This document shows, in pieces, positions 17,360 to 25,573 of a stretch of DNA of 64,000 bases. Location: positions 1 through 64,000 of the forward strand of contig NZ_FOUS01000015.1 in the NCBI RefSeq assembly GCF_900114915.1, written 5' to 3'. The DNA is from Bradyrhizobium sp. Rc3b (GTDB lineage Bacteria > Pseudomonadota > Alphaproteobacteria > Rhizobiales > Xanthobacteraceae). A model generated the notes under the pieces. The model saw only the letters and a list, made by a program, of their open reading frames with translations, did no database searches and was not told the origin of the DNA. Numbering within the stretch: the first letter of the stretch is position 1; each line of letters starts with the position of its first letter. Made by a program: the position numbers and the translations under genes.

Positions 17360-17444
17360 CGGCGCGGGGCGTTTCTCGCGCCGCTTGTTTTTGCGTGGGT
17401 TTTCAAAGGGATAACTCCCGCCCGCACAAAACTCGATAAACCCA
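17360..17444 (+). promoter_or_regulatory. Structured leader of the rplU-rpmA operon
   Basis: Immediately after the predicted transcription start is a stem CGGCGCG/CGCGCCG (17360-17366 with 17377-17383) followed by CTTGTTTTT, which looks like an intrinsic terminator or attenuator. A second, long-range pairing TGGGTTT/AAACCCA (17396-17402 with 17438-17444) encloses GGGA/TCCC. Ribosomal protein operons are often controlled by such leaders. Confidence 0.5.
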
Positions 17445-17515
17445 TAGCGACTGACAAAAAGCCGACCCCGACGATACCAGTCGCGAGGCCGGGATTGAAC
17501 ACGGAGAAAAAAACG

Positions 17516-17902
17516 ATGTTCGCAGTCATCAAAACCGGCGGCAAGCAATACCGCGTCGTGCCGGATGATGTTCTCGAAGTAGGCAAGATCGAAGGCGAAG
17601 TCGGCTCGATCGTGCAGCTGAATGAAGTTCTGGTGGTCGGCGGCGACACGCCGGTGCTGGGCATTCCGACGGTCGCAGGTGCGTCCGTTGCGGTCGAGGT
17701 GCTCGACCACAAGCGCGGCCCCAAGGTCATCGCGTTCAAAAAGCGCCGCCGCAAGAATTCGCGCCGCAAGCGCGGCTATCGCGACGAGATCACGGTGCTC
17801 CGCATCTCCGAGATCCTGACGGATGGCGCCAAGCCCACCAAGGGCCCGCGTCCGAAGAAGGAGAAGGTGGCGAAGGAGCCGGCAGCGGAAGCCGCCGAGT
17901 AA
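17516..17902 (+). CDS. rplU: 50S ribosomal protein L21
   Basis: A 128-residue L21 with the typical beginning MFAVIKTGGKQYRVVPDD, the DHKRGPKVIAFKKRRRKNSR basic loop that contacts 23S rRNA, and a Lys/Pro/Ala-rich C-terminal extension beyond the roughly 103 residues of E. coli L21. The start is ATG 17516 with GGAG about 10 nt upstream; an earlier in-frame ATG would add MNTEKKT, which is not conserved. First gene of the operon with rpmA, 103 bp upstream of it. Confidence 0.97.
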   Translation: MFAVIKTGGKQYRVVPDDVLEVGKIEGEVGSIVQLNEVLVVGGDTPVLGIPTVAGASVAVEVLDHKRGPKVIAFKKRRRKNSRRKRGYRDEITVLRISEILTDGAKPTKGPRPKKEKVAKEPAAEAAE

Positions 17903-18005
17903 CGCAGAATCGATCACGCCAATTCACGAATTGATGCGTGAGAAATTTTGAAATGATTCCGTCAAGGAATTGATCTAGAAATACGCAGGATTTCGGAGAC
18001 GAGCC

Positions 18006-18275
18006 ATGGCTCACAAAAAAGCAGGCGGTTCATCGCGCAACGGTCGCGATTCCAAGGGTAAGCGCCTCGGCATCAAGGCGTTCGGCGGGGAAGTTGTGAT
18101 TCCCGGCAACATCATTGCGCGTCAGCGCGGCACCACCTGGCACCCGGGCCTTAATGTCGGCATGGGCACGGACCACACTCTGTTCGCCAAGATCGAGGGT
18201 CGCGTCACGTTCCAGGCCAAAGCCAACGGCCGCACTTTCGTATCGGTTCTCCCGCTCGCAGAGGCGGCTGAATAG
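18006..18275 (+). CDS. rpmA: 50S ribosomal protein L27
   Basis: An 89-residue L27 beginning MAHKKAGGSSRNGRDSKGKR, whose N-terminal tail reaches the peptidyl-transferase centre, and containing the family motif for rRNA binding near RQRGTTWHPG. It follows rplU as usual. Two hairpins follow the stop codon, the second an intrinsic terminator, so rplU-rpmA forms the main transcript. Confidence 0.97.
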   Translation: MAHKKAGGSSRNGRDSKGKRLGIKAFGGEVVIPGNIIARQRGTTWHPGLNVGMGTDHTLFAKIEGRVTFQAKANGRTFVSVLPLAEAAE

Positions 18276-18294
18276 ACGGTGGATCAAATTGGAG

Positions 18295-18388
18295 TCCGCC
18301 GGTCCTACCAAACCGGCGGAGTCCTTAAGATCGCAAGAGATCGAAGGCTCCAAGGGGGAGGCGGGAAACCGGCCTCCCCTTTTCTTTT
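18295..18388 (+). terminator. Hairpin pair and intrinsic terminator after rpmA
   Basis: The first stem is TCCGCCGGT/ACCGGCGGA (18295-18303 with 18312-18320). The second stem, GGGGAGGC/GCCTCCCC (18355-18362 with 18372-18379), is followed directly by TTTTCTTTT, a classical Rho-independent signal on the plus strand. Confidence 0.75.
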
Positions 18389-18429
18389 GACTTGCTCACT
18401 TTGACTTAGTGACTTTCACGGAGCCGGAC

Positions 18430-19023
18430 ATGTTGCAGGATTTCTCGAGCGCGACCTTGGCTGAGGCGAGACCTGGTGTCGTCGCCACCGAACGGCTGAC
18501 CTTGCGGCGGCCGACCCTCGCCGACGTCAGGACCATCGCCCGGCTCGCCAACGACCGCCGCGTCGCCGAAAACACCCGCCGCCTCCCGCACCCCTATTCG
18601 CAGGACGACGCCGTCGCCTTCGTCCGCGCCACCGCCGCGCTCGGCAGCGAGACCGTGTTCCTGATCGAGCACGATACCGGGCCGGTCGGCATGGTCGGCA
18701 TCGACTGCTCCACGCCTGGCAATGCCGAGCTCGGCTATTGGCTCGGCGTCGAGCACTGGGGCCAGGGCTTTGCCACCGAGGCCGCGCGCGGCGCGATCGA
18801 CTTCTTCTTCGAGGAATTCGAGGACGAGCATCTCTATGCCGGCGCGCGCGTCACCAATCCCGCCTCGCGCAAGGTGCTGGAGAAGTGCGGCTTCCAGTGG
18901 AGCGGCGTGCAGCTGCACCGCTTCCTCGCGCTGGGATCGTCGACGCCGGTCGACTGCTTCCGCCTCTCGCGCGGCGTGTGGGCCTCGCTGAAGAGCTGGA
19001 GCAGTGCGCGAAGGATGAGGTAG
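18430..19023 (+). CDS. GNAT-family N-acetyltransferase
   Basis: A 197-residue acetyltransferase of the RimJ/RimL type: ERLTLRRPTLADVRTIARLA at the N-terminus, ELGYWLGVEHWGQGFATEAA as the acetyl-CoA pyrophosphate loop (about 100-125), and NPASRKVLEKCGFQ near the end. It transfers acetyl from acetyl-CoA to an unknown amine, possibly a ribosomal protein N-terminus given its place after rpmA. ATG 18430 has GGAG 7 nt upstream; GTG 18409 is in frame but lacks a site. Confidence 0.87.
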   Translation: MLQDFSSATLAEARPGVVATERLTLRRPTLADVRTIARLANDRRVAENTRRLPHPYSQDDAVAFVRATAALGSETVFLIEHDTGPVGMVGIDCSTPGNAELGYWLGVEHWGQGFATEAARGAIDFFFEEFEDEHLYAGARVTNPASRKVLEKCGFQWSGVQLHRFLALGSSTPVDCFRLSRGVWASLKSWSSARRMR

Positions 19024-19051
19024 GTGGCGCACTGCGTCCTCAATCACCAGT

Positions 19052-19176
19052 GTCGCCCCCGCGAAAGCGAGGGCCCATAACCACAGGGAGGAGTGTGAGG
19101 CAAAAGCGCCCACTCCGAGTCTTCGCAAAACATCTCCCTGTGGGTATGGGTCCCTGCTTTCGCAGGGACGACGGCG
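19052..19176. repeat. Palindromic intergenic repeat, TTTCGCAGGG family, copy 1
   Basis: Inverted arms CCCGCGAAAGCGAGGGCCCAT and ATGGGTCCCTGCTTTCGCAG flank a short spacer. The right half (19117-19176) matches 22070-22129 at about 54 of 60 positions. Confidence 0.75.
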
Positions 19177-19185
19177 TGAGTGGGG

Positions 19186-20100
19186 TTACGCCGGCGGATT
19201 CACTTCCACGCTCTCGCGACCCAAATCCCGTTCGCGCAAGTAGATGTAGAACCCCGCGCCGATGATGATCGCGGCGCCGATGAGCGTGGCCATTGACGGC
19301 ACGTCGCCGAACACGACGAAGCCGAAGATCACGGCCCAGACGATCATCGAATATTGGTAGGGCACCACGACGCTGGCCGGCGCCAGCTTGAGCGAGCGGT
19401 TGACGCAGAACAGCGCGGTGACCGAGACGCATCCGGCCAGCGCGAAGATCACCAGGCTGCCAGGGGTCGGCGGCACCCAGTGGAAGGCGGACAGCACCGC
19501 GCCCAGCGAAAACGTGCCGACGAATTGCGAGGATGCCATCACGATGTCGGGCGTCTTGCGCAGGCTGCGGGTGATCAGCATCAAGGTCGCAAACGACAGG
19601 CTGCCGCCGAGCGCGATCAGCGCCGGCAGGCTGACGGTCTGCGCCGACGGCCGCAGCGCGATCAGGACGCCGCAGAAGCCGATCAGGATCGCGGTCCAGC
19701 GCCGCCAGCCGACCTTCTCCCCTAAGAAGATCGCCGACATCGCGGTGACGAAGATGGGACCGGCAAGATAATAGGTGATGACGTCGGCGAGCGGCAGATA
19801 GACGGTGGCGAGGAAGAAGGCGGCGACCTCGAGCGTCGACAGCACGACGCGAAACAGCTGCAGCCACGGCCGTTCGAGGCGGACGAAATCATGACGCTGC
19901 CGCCAGATCAGCGGCGCGAGCAGCAGCAGCGCCGCGCAGGCGCGCAGGAACAAGAGCTGCCCCACCGAATAAGTCCCGACCAGGAACTTGCCCATGGCGT
20001 CGCCGAACGAGAACATGAAGATCGACAGCACCATCAGCCCGATGCCGGCGAGGCGCGCGGAGCGATCGTCATAGGCGGAGAGGTTCTTGAACAGGGGCAT
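19186..20100 (-). CDS. EamA/DMT-family transporter
   Basis: A 304-residue inner-membrane protein with ten hydrophobic segments in two EamA repeats (GDAMGKFLVGTYSVGQLLFL early; VPYQYSMIVWAVIFGFVVFG in the second half). Substrate unknown. The start at 20098-20100 (MPLFKNLSAYD) is preferred over one ten residues upstream because that one lies inside the palindromic repeat 20125-20210. The gene faces opposite to the ribosomal and obgE genes around it and so interrupts the usual rpmA-obgE order. Confidence 0.83.
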   Translation of the reverse strand: MPLFKNLSAYDDRSARLAGIGLMVLSIFMFSFGDAMGKFLVGTYSVGQLLFLRACAALLLLAPLIWRQRHDFVRLERPWLQLFRVVLSTLEVAAFFLATVYLPLADVITYYLAGPIFVTAMSAIFLGEKVGWRRWTAILIGFCGVLIALRPSAQTVSLPALIALGGSLSFATLMLITRSLRKTPDIVMASSQFVGTFSLGAVLSAFHWVPPTPGSLVIFALAGCVSVTALFCVNRSLKLAPASVVVPYQYSMIVWAVIFGFVVFGDVPSMATLIGAAIIIGAGFYIYLRERDLGRESVEVNPPA

Positions 20101-20124
20101 CGAATAAGTCGGACTGTGAGAGGT

Positions 20125-20210
20125 CGTCATTGCGAGCGAAGCGAAGCAATCCAGACCGTCTCCATGGCGGCAGTCTGGATTGCTTCGTCGCTACGCTCCT
20201 CGCAATGACG
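20125..20210. repeat. Palindromic intergenic repeat, TCATTGCGAGCG family
   Basis: Arms CGTCATTGCGAGCGAAGCG and its near complement (ending CTCCTCGCAATGACG) enclose AATCCAGA/TCTGGATT, forming a long imperfect hairpin of 86 bp. This type is common in Bradyrhizobium intergenic DNA (from memory). Confidence 0.8.
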
Positions 20211-20363
20211 GGCGGAGAGAGCGCAGAAAATCAGCGCTAGAGTTCGCTTGCGGTCGTTTTTAATGACGTGAGCCGCCGCGGCAACCCCGCGCAAGCCGAA
20301 TTGAACGGATTGTCGCACTCTTCGCATCGCGGTAGCGATAAGCGCCCCGCCGATAAAGTGAGC

Positions 20364-20852
20364 ATGGACATGACCGATTTCGATCCGACCCAGCATCGCA
20401 TGATCCCCACGCAACGCTGGTTTGAGGATTTCGTCATCGGCGAACGCTTCGTGCTGCCGAGCCGGACCCAGACCTCGGCGATATTCGCCGCATTCCAGAC
20501 CGCGAGTGGCGACACCCATCCCGTGCACTATGACGTGGAATATTGCCGCAGCCGCGGCATGCCGCATCTGCTCGCCCACGGTTTTCAGACGCTGATCCAC
20601 ACCGCGCCGGGCGCCGGCCTGTTTCCGTTCATGGTCGAGGAGTCCCTGGTGGGCTTCCTCGAGCAGTCGAGCCGGTTCCTCAAGCCCGTGTTTGCCGATG
20701 ACACCATCTACCCCGCGCTCGAAGTCACCGAGCTGGTGCCGGGACGTACCACCGGCGCAGTGACGCTCCGCAGCACCGTGTTCAACCAGCGCAAGGAGCT
20801 GGTGCTGGAGGGGACGCAGAAATTCCTGATCCGGCGCCGGCCGACTGGTTAA
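20364..20852 (+). CDS. MaoC-like (R)-hydratase / hotdog-fold dehydratase
   Basis: A 162-residue protein with the MaoC hotdog signature: RWFEDFVIGERF at the start, ASGDTHPVHYDVEYCRSRG with the catalytic Asp and His, and PHLLAHGFQTL. These enzymes hydrate enoyl-CoA-like thioesters; the precise substrate is unknown. ATG 20364 is used; GTG 20358 and ATG 20370 are equally possible within six residues. It precedes obgE by 85 bp on the same strand. Confidence 0.82.
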   Translation: MDMTDFDPTQHRMIPTQRWFEDFVIGERFVLPSRTQTSAIFAAFQTASGDTHPVHYDVEYCRSRGMPHLLAHGFQTLIHTAPGAGLFPFMVEESLVGFLEQSSRFLKPVFADDTIYPALEVTELVPGRTTGAVTLRSTVFNQRKELVLEGTQKFLIRRRPTG

Positions 20853-20937
20853 GCAAGGGGCGAAATCGCGAGAAATTCGGCCGATTTGCGGGTCTATCCG
20901 GGTTGCCGCGGGAGACCTGCTGGCCTACCTATGGCCC

Positions 20938-21978
20938 ATGAAATTCCTCGACGAAGCAAAGGTCTATATCCGCTCCGGTGACGGCGGGAACGGCTGCGTG
21001 GCGTTCCGCCGCGAGAAGTTCATCGAATTCGGCGGCCCCTCCGGCGGCAATGGCGGCCGCGGCGGCAACGTCATCATCGAGGTCGCCGACGGCCTCAACA
21101 CGCTGATCGACTACCGCTACCAGCAGCACTTCAAGGCCCAGAAGGGCGAGAACGGCTCAGGTTCGGACCGCCACGGCGCCAACGGCAAGAACATCGTGCT
21201 GAAGGTGCCGATGGGCACGCAGATCTTCGACGAGGACCGCGAGACGCTGATCCACGACTTCACCAAGGTCGGCGAAAAGTTCGTGCTGGCCGAGGGCGGC
21301 AATGGCGGCTTCGGCAACGCGCATTTCAAGACGTCGACCAACCGCGCGCCGCGCAACGCCAATCCCGGCCAGGTGGGCGAAGAGCGCTGGATCTGGCTGC
21401 GACTGAAATTGATCGCCGATGCCGGCCTCGTCGGCATGCCCAATGCCGGCAAGTCGACCTTCCTCTCCAAGGTCAGCGCGGCGCGGCCCAAGATCGCCGA
21501 CTATCCCTTCACCACGCTGCATCCGCAGCTCGGCGTCGTGAATGCTGACGGCCGCGAATTCGTGCTCGCCGATATTCCCGGCCTGATCGAAGGCGCGCAT
21601 GAAGGCACCGGCCTCGGCGATCGCTTCCTCGGCCATGTCGAGCGCTGCCGCGTGCTGCTGCATCTGATCGACGCGACCTGCGAGCACGCCGGCAAGGCCT
21701 ACAAGACGGTGCGCAGGGAGCTCGACGCCTATGGCGGGCTGCTCACCGACAAGATCGAGATTGTCGCGCTGAACAAGATCGACGCGGTCGAGCCGGACGA
21801 ATTGAAGAAGCAGAAGGACCGGCTGAAGCGCGCCGCCAAGAAGACGCCGCTGCTACTCTCCGGAGTCACCGGCGATGGTGTCAAGGAAGCGCTGCGTGCG
21901 CTGGTCGAGGTGATCGGCGAGGCCCCGGTGTCGGCCAAGGCCAAGAGCGCGGCCGAAGCGGAGCCGTGGTCGGCGTGA
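20938..21978 (+). CDS. obgE: Obg-family GTPase, ribosome assembly
   Basis: A 346-residue GTPase with the glycine-rich Obg domain (1-158; GDGGNGCVAFRREKFIEFGG, many GG turns), then a G domain with G1 GMPNAGKST, G2/G3 TTLHPQLGVV and DIPGLIEGAHEG, and G4 NKID. It acts in late 50S assembly and in stress/cell-cycle control. The C-terminal extension is short and Lys/Ala/Glu-rich, as in other alphaproteobacterial Obg. It follows L21/L27 as is usual. Confidence 0.97.
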   Translation: MKFLDEAKVYIRSGDGGNGCVAFRREKFIEFGGPSGGNGGRGGNVIIEVADGLNTLIDYRYQQHFKAQKGENGSGSDRHGANGKNIVLKVPMGTQIFDEDRETLIHDFTKVGEKFVLAEGGNGGFGNAHFKTSTNRAPRNANPGQVGEERWIWLRLKLIADAGLVGMPNAGKSTFLSKVSAARPKIADYPFTTLHPQLGVVNADGREFVLADIPGLIEGAHEGTGLGDRFLGHVERCRVLLHLIDATCEHAGKAYKTVRRELDAYGGLLTDKIEIVALNKIDAVEPDELKKQKDRLKRAAKKTPLLLSGVTGDGVKEALRALVEVIGEAPVSAKAKSAAEAEPWSA

Positions 21979-21982
21979 TTGT

Positions 21983-22132
21983 CATCCCTGCCTAGTGCGC
22001 AATTGCGCACGGGGCGCAGGACCCACACCGCGTGATCTCTCGATGCGGATGGTCGTAGTACCGAACATCGAGTCTTCGCCAAACCACGCCCTGTGGTTAT
22101 GGGTCCCTGCTTTCGCAGGGATGACGGCGGAG
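21983..22132. repeat. Palindromic intergenic repeat, TTTCGCAGGG family, copy 2
   Basis: The element has a left arm near GTCATCCCTGCC with an added hairpin GTGCGCAATTGCGCAC, and a right arm ending TTTCGCAGGGATGACGG. Its right 60 bp are about 90% identical to copy 1 at 19117-19176. Confidence 0.75.
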
Positions 22133-22220
22133 ATTGCGGCTACGCGTACGCGCATCACCGGCTTGTCTTCGCCCCTCCAATAGCGCAGCATCCAACATCA
22201 AGAAAATGCAGGGATGACGC

Positions 22221-23857
22221 ATGGCGCGGGCGAAGAATGTTCTCTGGATCATGTGCGACCAGCTTCGCTATGATTATCTCGGCTGCACCGGCCATCCCAC
22301 ACTGAAGACGCCGAACATCGACGCGATGGCCAAGCGCGGCGTGCTGTTCAGCAAGGCCTATGTGCAATCGCCGATCTGCGGTCCGTCGCGGATGTCGTTC
22401 TACACCGGCCGCTACATGCGCTCGCACGGCTCGCACTGGAACGGCTGGCCGCTGCGCGTCGGCGAGCCGACGCTTGGCGATCACCTCAACAAGATCGGCG
22501 TGCGCAACGTGCTGGTCGGCAAGACCCACATGGCGCCCGATCTCGAAGGCATGAAGGCGCTCGGCATTCCCCCGGAATCGATGATCGGCGTGCATGTCGC
22601 CGAATGCGGTTTTGAACCGTATGAGCGCGACGACGGTCTGCATCCGACCGGCCGCCCGCGACCGAAATACGACGAGTATCTGCGCCAGAAAGGCTTTGAC
22701 GCCGCCAATCCCTGGGAGCATTGGGCCAATTCGGGCGCGGCGGAAGACGGTAGCTTGCAGAACGGCTGGCTGCTGGTGCATGCCGACAAGGCCGCGCGCG
22801 TGCCGGACGAGCATTCCGAAACGCCCTACATGACGCGCGCCGCGCGATGGATTTCATCGGCGAGGCCGAGACCGACGGCAAGCCATGGTGCCTGCATCTG
22901 TCCTACATCAAGCCGCACTGGCCCTATATCGCGCCGGAGCCCTACGCGAGCATGTACTCGACCTTGGACATGATCCCGCCGATCCGTTCGATGCGCGAGC
23001 GGCAGAATCCGCATCCGGTGTTCGGCGCCTATATGGACATGCGCTACTCCCGCAACATGGCGCGCCACGATGCCCGCGAGAAGGTGATCCCGACCTATAT
23101 GGGCCTGATCACCCAGATCGACGACCAGATGGGCGTGCTGATGAAATTTCTGGAGGAACGCGGCCTGCTGGAAACCACCATGATCGTGTTCACCTCCGAT
23201 CACGGCGATTATCTCGGCGATCACTGGATGGGCGAGAAGGATTTGTTCCACGAGCAGTCGGCGAAGATCCCGCTGATCATCATCGACCCTTCGCAAGAGG
23301 CTGACGCCACGCGCGGCACGCGCAGCGACGCGCTGGTGGAGGGAATCGACCTCGCGCCGACCTTCGTCGACTATTTCGGCGGCAAGGTGCCGGGGCACAT
23401 CCTCGAGGGACGTTCACTATTGCCGCTGCTGCGCGGATCGACGCCGCCTGATTGGCGCAAGGTGACGTTCTCCGAATACGACTACGCCATGCAGGACGTG
23501 CGGCTGAAGCTGAACCAGCCGATCGAGCGCTGCCGCCTGTTCATGGTGTTCGACGGCCGCTGGAAATACATCCACGCCTCCGGCTTCCGCCCGATGCTGT
23601 ACGATCTCGAAACCGATCCGCAGGAATATGTCGATCGCGGCGACGACCCAGAGTGCGCCGGCATCATCGCGCGGTTGCAGGCCGAGCTGTTCGACTGGGC
23701 GCTGCATCCGAGCGGTCACATCACCACGCCCCCCGAAAAGATCGCAGCCTATGCCGAGAACCAGCTCCAGGTGAAAGGCGGCTTCCTGATCGGCATCTGG
23801 GATGAGAAAGAGCTCGACGCGATCAAGGACGGCATCGCGCAACGCGCGAAGATGTAA
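22221..23857 (+). pseudogene. Sulfatase / phosphonate monoester hydrolase family, broken by a frameshift
   Basis: Two overlapping frames together make one complete alkaline-phosphatase-superfamily hydrolase. Frame 1 (22221 to about 22845) has the metal Asp in IMCDQLRYDY and the formylglycine site CGPSR (C53, SPICGPSRMSFYTGRYMR). Frame 2 (from about 22840 to 23857) has SYIKPHWPY, the metal site TSDHGDYLGDH, and the family C-terminus. The break is in acgcgcgccgcgcgatg (22832-22849); removing one GC dinucleotide restores a 544-residue frame (TRRAMDF). Either a true pseudogene or a sequencing error in a GC tract. If intact it would cleave sulfate or phosphonate esters. Start ATG 22221. Confidence 0.85.
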
Positions 23858-23880
23858 GCCAAATCATCGCTCGGTACGTC

Positions 23881-24387
23881 TTAAGGGCGGTCCACGAGTC
23901 GTCCTTCGAACTCCGGTTTGCCCGGAACCAGAAAGAGGCGATACCACTCGACATCTTTTCGCTGGGCGAATTCGACATCAGCGAGCTTCGTGCTCTCGCC
24001 GAGGCTCAATTGATCGATTCCAAGATTTTGCGCGGCCGCATAGATCGAATAATCGCCCGGCTCCACGTCTGCGGAATATGCAGACTCATTGTCGATCACC
24101 GACATGACGTGAACGCGTCCGCTCTCGGATCGGAAGTGGACGCAGGTGATCCGCTGCCATTCATCGAAGGAGGGCGGCCGGCTAGCGGCGACCAGCTCGA
24201 CCCAATGGTCATTAAGATCAGCTTCGGTATTGATCATGCGGAACGTGGGCGCGCCTGCAAAGCCCCGTTTGGTTTTCTCGTCATTCCAATTTTCATCAGC
24301 ACCAAGCGGTCTGCGCGGATCGTCGCAGACGACGATCTGATAGTGACTCGCAAACAACCGCGCGGCGCCAAGCAGCTGCTGTTCCAT
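23881..24387 (-). CDS. ComJ-like protein (tentative), 168 aa
   Basis: A soluble 168-residue protein. Its beginning (SHYQIVVCD, then WNDEKTKRGFAGAPTFRMI), its centre (ITCVHFRSESGRVHVMSVID) and its end (VEPGDYSIYAAAQNLG) recall the ComJ/Nin family, which in Bacillus inhibits the DNA-entry nuclease NucA; related proteins serve as immunity proteins. The match is from memory of motif order, so it is tentative. No NucA-like nuclease or toxin gene is adjacent, so it would be an orphan. It lies 28 bp before the next minus-strand gene in map order and converges with the sulfatase gene. Otherwise treat as unknown. Confidence 0.5.
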   Translation of the reverse strand: MEQQLLGAARLFASHYQIVVCDDPRRPLGADENWNDEKTKRGFAGAPTFRMINTEADLNDHWVELVAASRPPSFDEWQRITCVHFRSESGRVHVMSVIDNESAYSADVEPGDYSIYAAAQNLGIDQLSLGESTKLADVEFAQRKDVEWYRLFLVPGKPEFEGRLVDRP

Positions 24388-24415
24388 TAGCAGAGATCCA
24401 CTTCACGATTACGGT

Positions 24416-25384
24416 TCAATTCTCGATCTTGTATCCCGTCGCCTTGACGATCGGCTGCCAGAACGCCGTGTTCGCGGCGAGCTCCTTCGAAAGCCCGTCC
24501 GCACTGCTTCCGACCGGAATCAACCCGATCGCGGTGAGCTTGTCCTTCACCTCCGGCTTGGCCAGCATCGCGACCGCGGCTGCGCTGAGCTTTTCGGCAA
24601 AATCCGGCGGGCTGCCGGCGGGGAGCCACATGCCGTACCAGCCGTCGGCAACGAGATCGATGCCGCTTTCCTTCAGCGTCGGCACATCGGGAACGAACGG
24701 CGAGCGCTCTGCGCTTGCAATCGCGAGGATCCTCACGCCGTTGGCACGATGCTGCGCGATCGCATCGGATACCGTGGTGATGCCGAATGGCAGATGGCCG
24801 GCGATGAGGTCATTCATGACAAGCGCGCTCCCGCGATAGGGCGCCCGGGTCATTGAAAGACCAAGGATCTGTTCAAGTCGCCATCCGAGGAAGTGCGGGA
24901 TGTTGCCGCTGCCTGGTGTCCCATAGGCGGCCTTTGCGACATTTGCCCTCAACCAGGTGACGAGTTCACTAAAACTACCCACCCCGATCGCGGGACTTGC
25001 AACGACGGCAAACTCGAAGCGAACGAGTTGCGACACGGGGACGAAATCCTTGGCCGCGTCGAAGCTCGGTTGATTCTCCACCATCGGCAGCAGGTACATG
25101 GTCGGACCGGTCGTCACCAAGATTGTATTGCCGTCCGAGCTTGCGCCCTTCACGGCCCTGATTCCGATCAACCCGTCACCACCGGTACGATTCTCGACGA
25201 TCATGGTTCGCCCAAGCGGGGCGCCGAATTGCTCGGCGATGAGACGACACAAGGCATCACCGCTGCCGCCTGCCGCGAACGGGAAGATGATGCGCGTCAG
25301 CGGACCGGATTGAGCATGTGCGCCACCGGCCTGCGCCAGCAAGGGCAGCGAGAGGCCTCCGGCAATGAAGCTGCGTCGGTCCAC
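24416..25384 (-). CDS. Tripartite tricarboxylate transporter (Bug-type) substrate-binding protein, second orphan
   Basis: A 322-residue periplasmic protein. The N-terminus MDRRSFIAGGLSLPLLAQA carries an Arg-Arg motif followed by a hydrophobic stretch, so export may be Tat-dependent; cleavage is likely after GGAHA. Family motifs are IIFPFAAGGSGDALCRLI, MIVENRTGG, and APYRGSALVMNDL. It lacks tctA/tctB neighbours, as does the other Bug-type gene at 13638, with which it shares the family but not close sequence. The ligand is unknown. Confidence 0.87.
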   Translation of the reverse strand: MDRRSFIAGGLSLPLLAQAGGAHAQSGPLTRIIFPFAAGGSGDALCRLIAEQFGAPLGRTMIVENRTGGDGLIGIRAVKGASSDGNTILVTTGPTMYLLPMVENQPSFDAAKDFVPVSQLVRFEFAVVASPAIGVGSFSELVTWLRANVAKAAYGTPGSGNIPHFLGWRLEQILGLSMTRAPYRGSALVMNDLIAGHLPFGITTVSDAIAQHRANGVRILAIASAERSPFVPDVPTLKESGIDLVADGWYGMWLPAGSPPDFAEKLSAAAVAMLAKPEVKDKLTAIGLIPVGSSADGLSKELAANTAFWQPIVKATGYKIEN

Positions 25385-25573
25385 GTCATCCTCCCTCGTT
25401 ATTGATTATTCGAGGCATAGACTGCCCGGGCCTCGGCCGACAAGGGTGCCGTTAGGCCTATTTACCGGCTCCTCTGCCTTGCGCCGGCCACCGTCCTGCT
25501 GCAAAAGCTAGCCGCATCGGCGCCGCCCCTTTTTGCTCCGCCGGACCAACGACAGAGCAATTTGACGACCGCC

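Larger units (their letters stand above)
17185..17515. other. rplU upstream region and leader
   Basis: About 330 bp between the divergent ROK gene and rplU. It contains the rplU promoter and an untranslated leader of about 155 nt with hairpins, described in separate entries. Confidence 0.6.
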
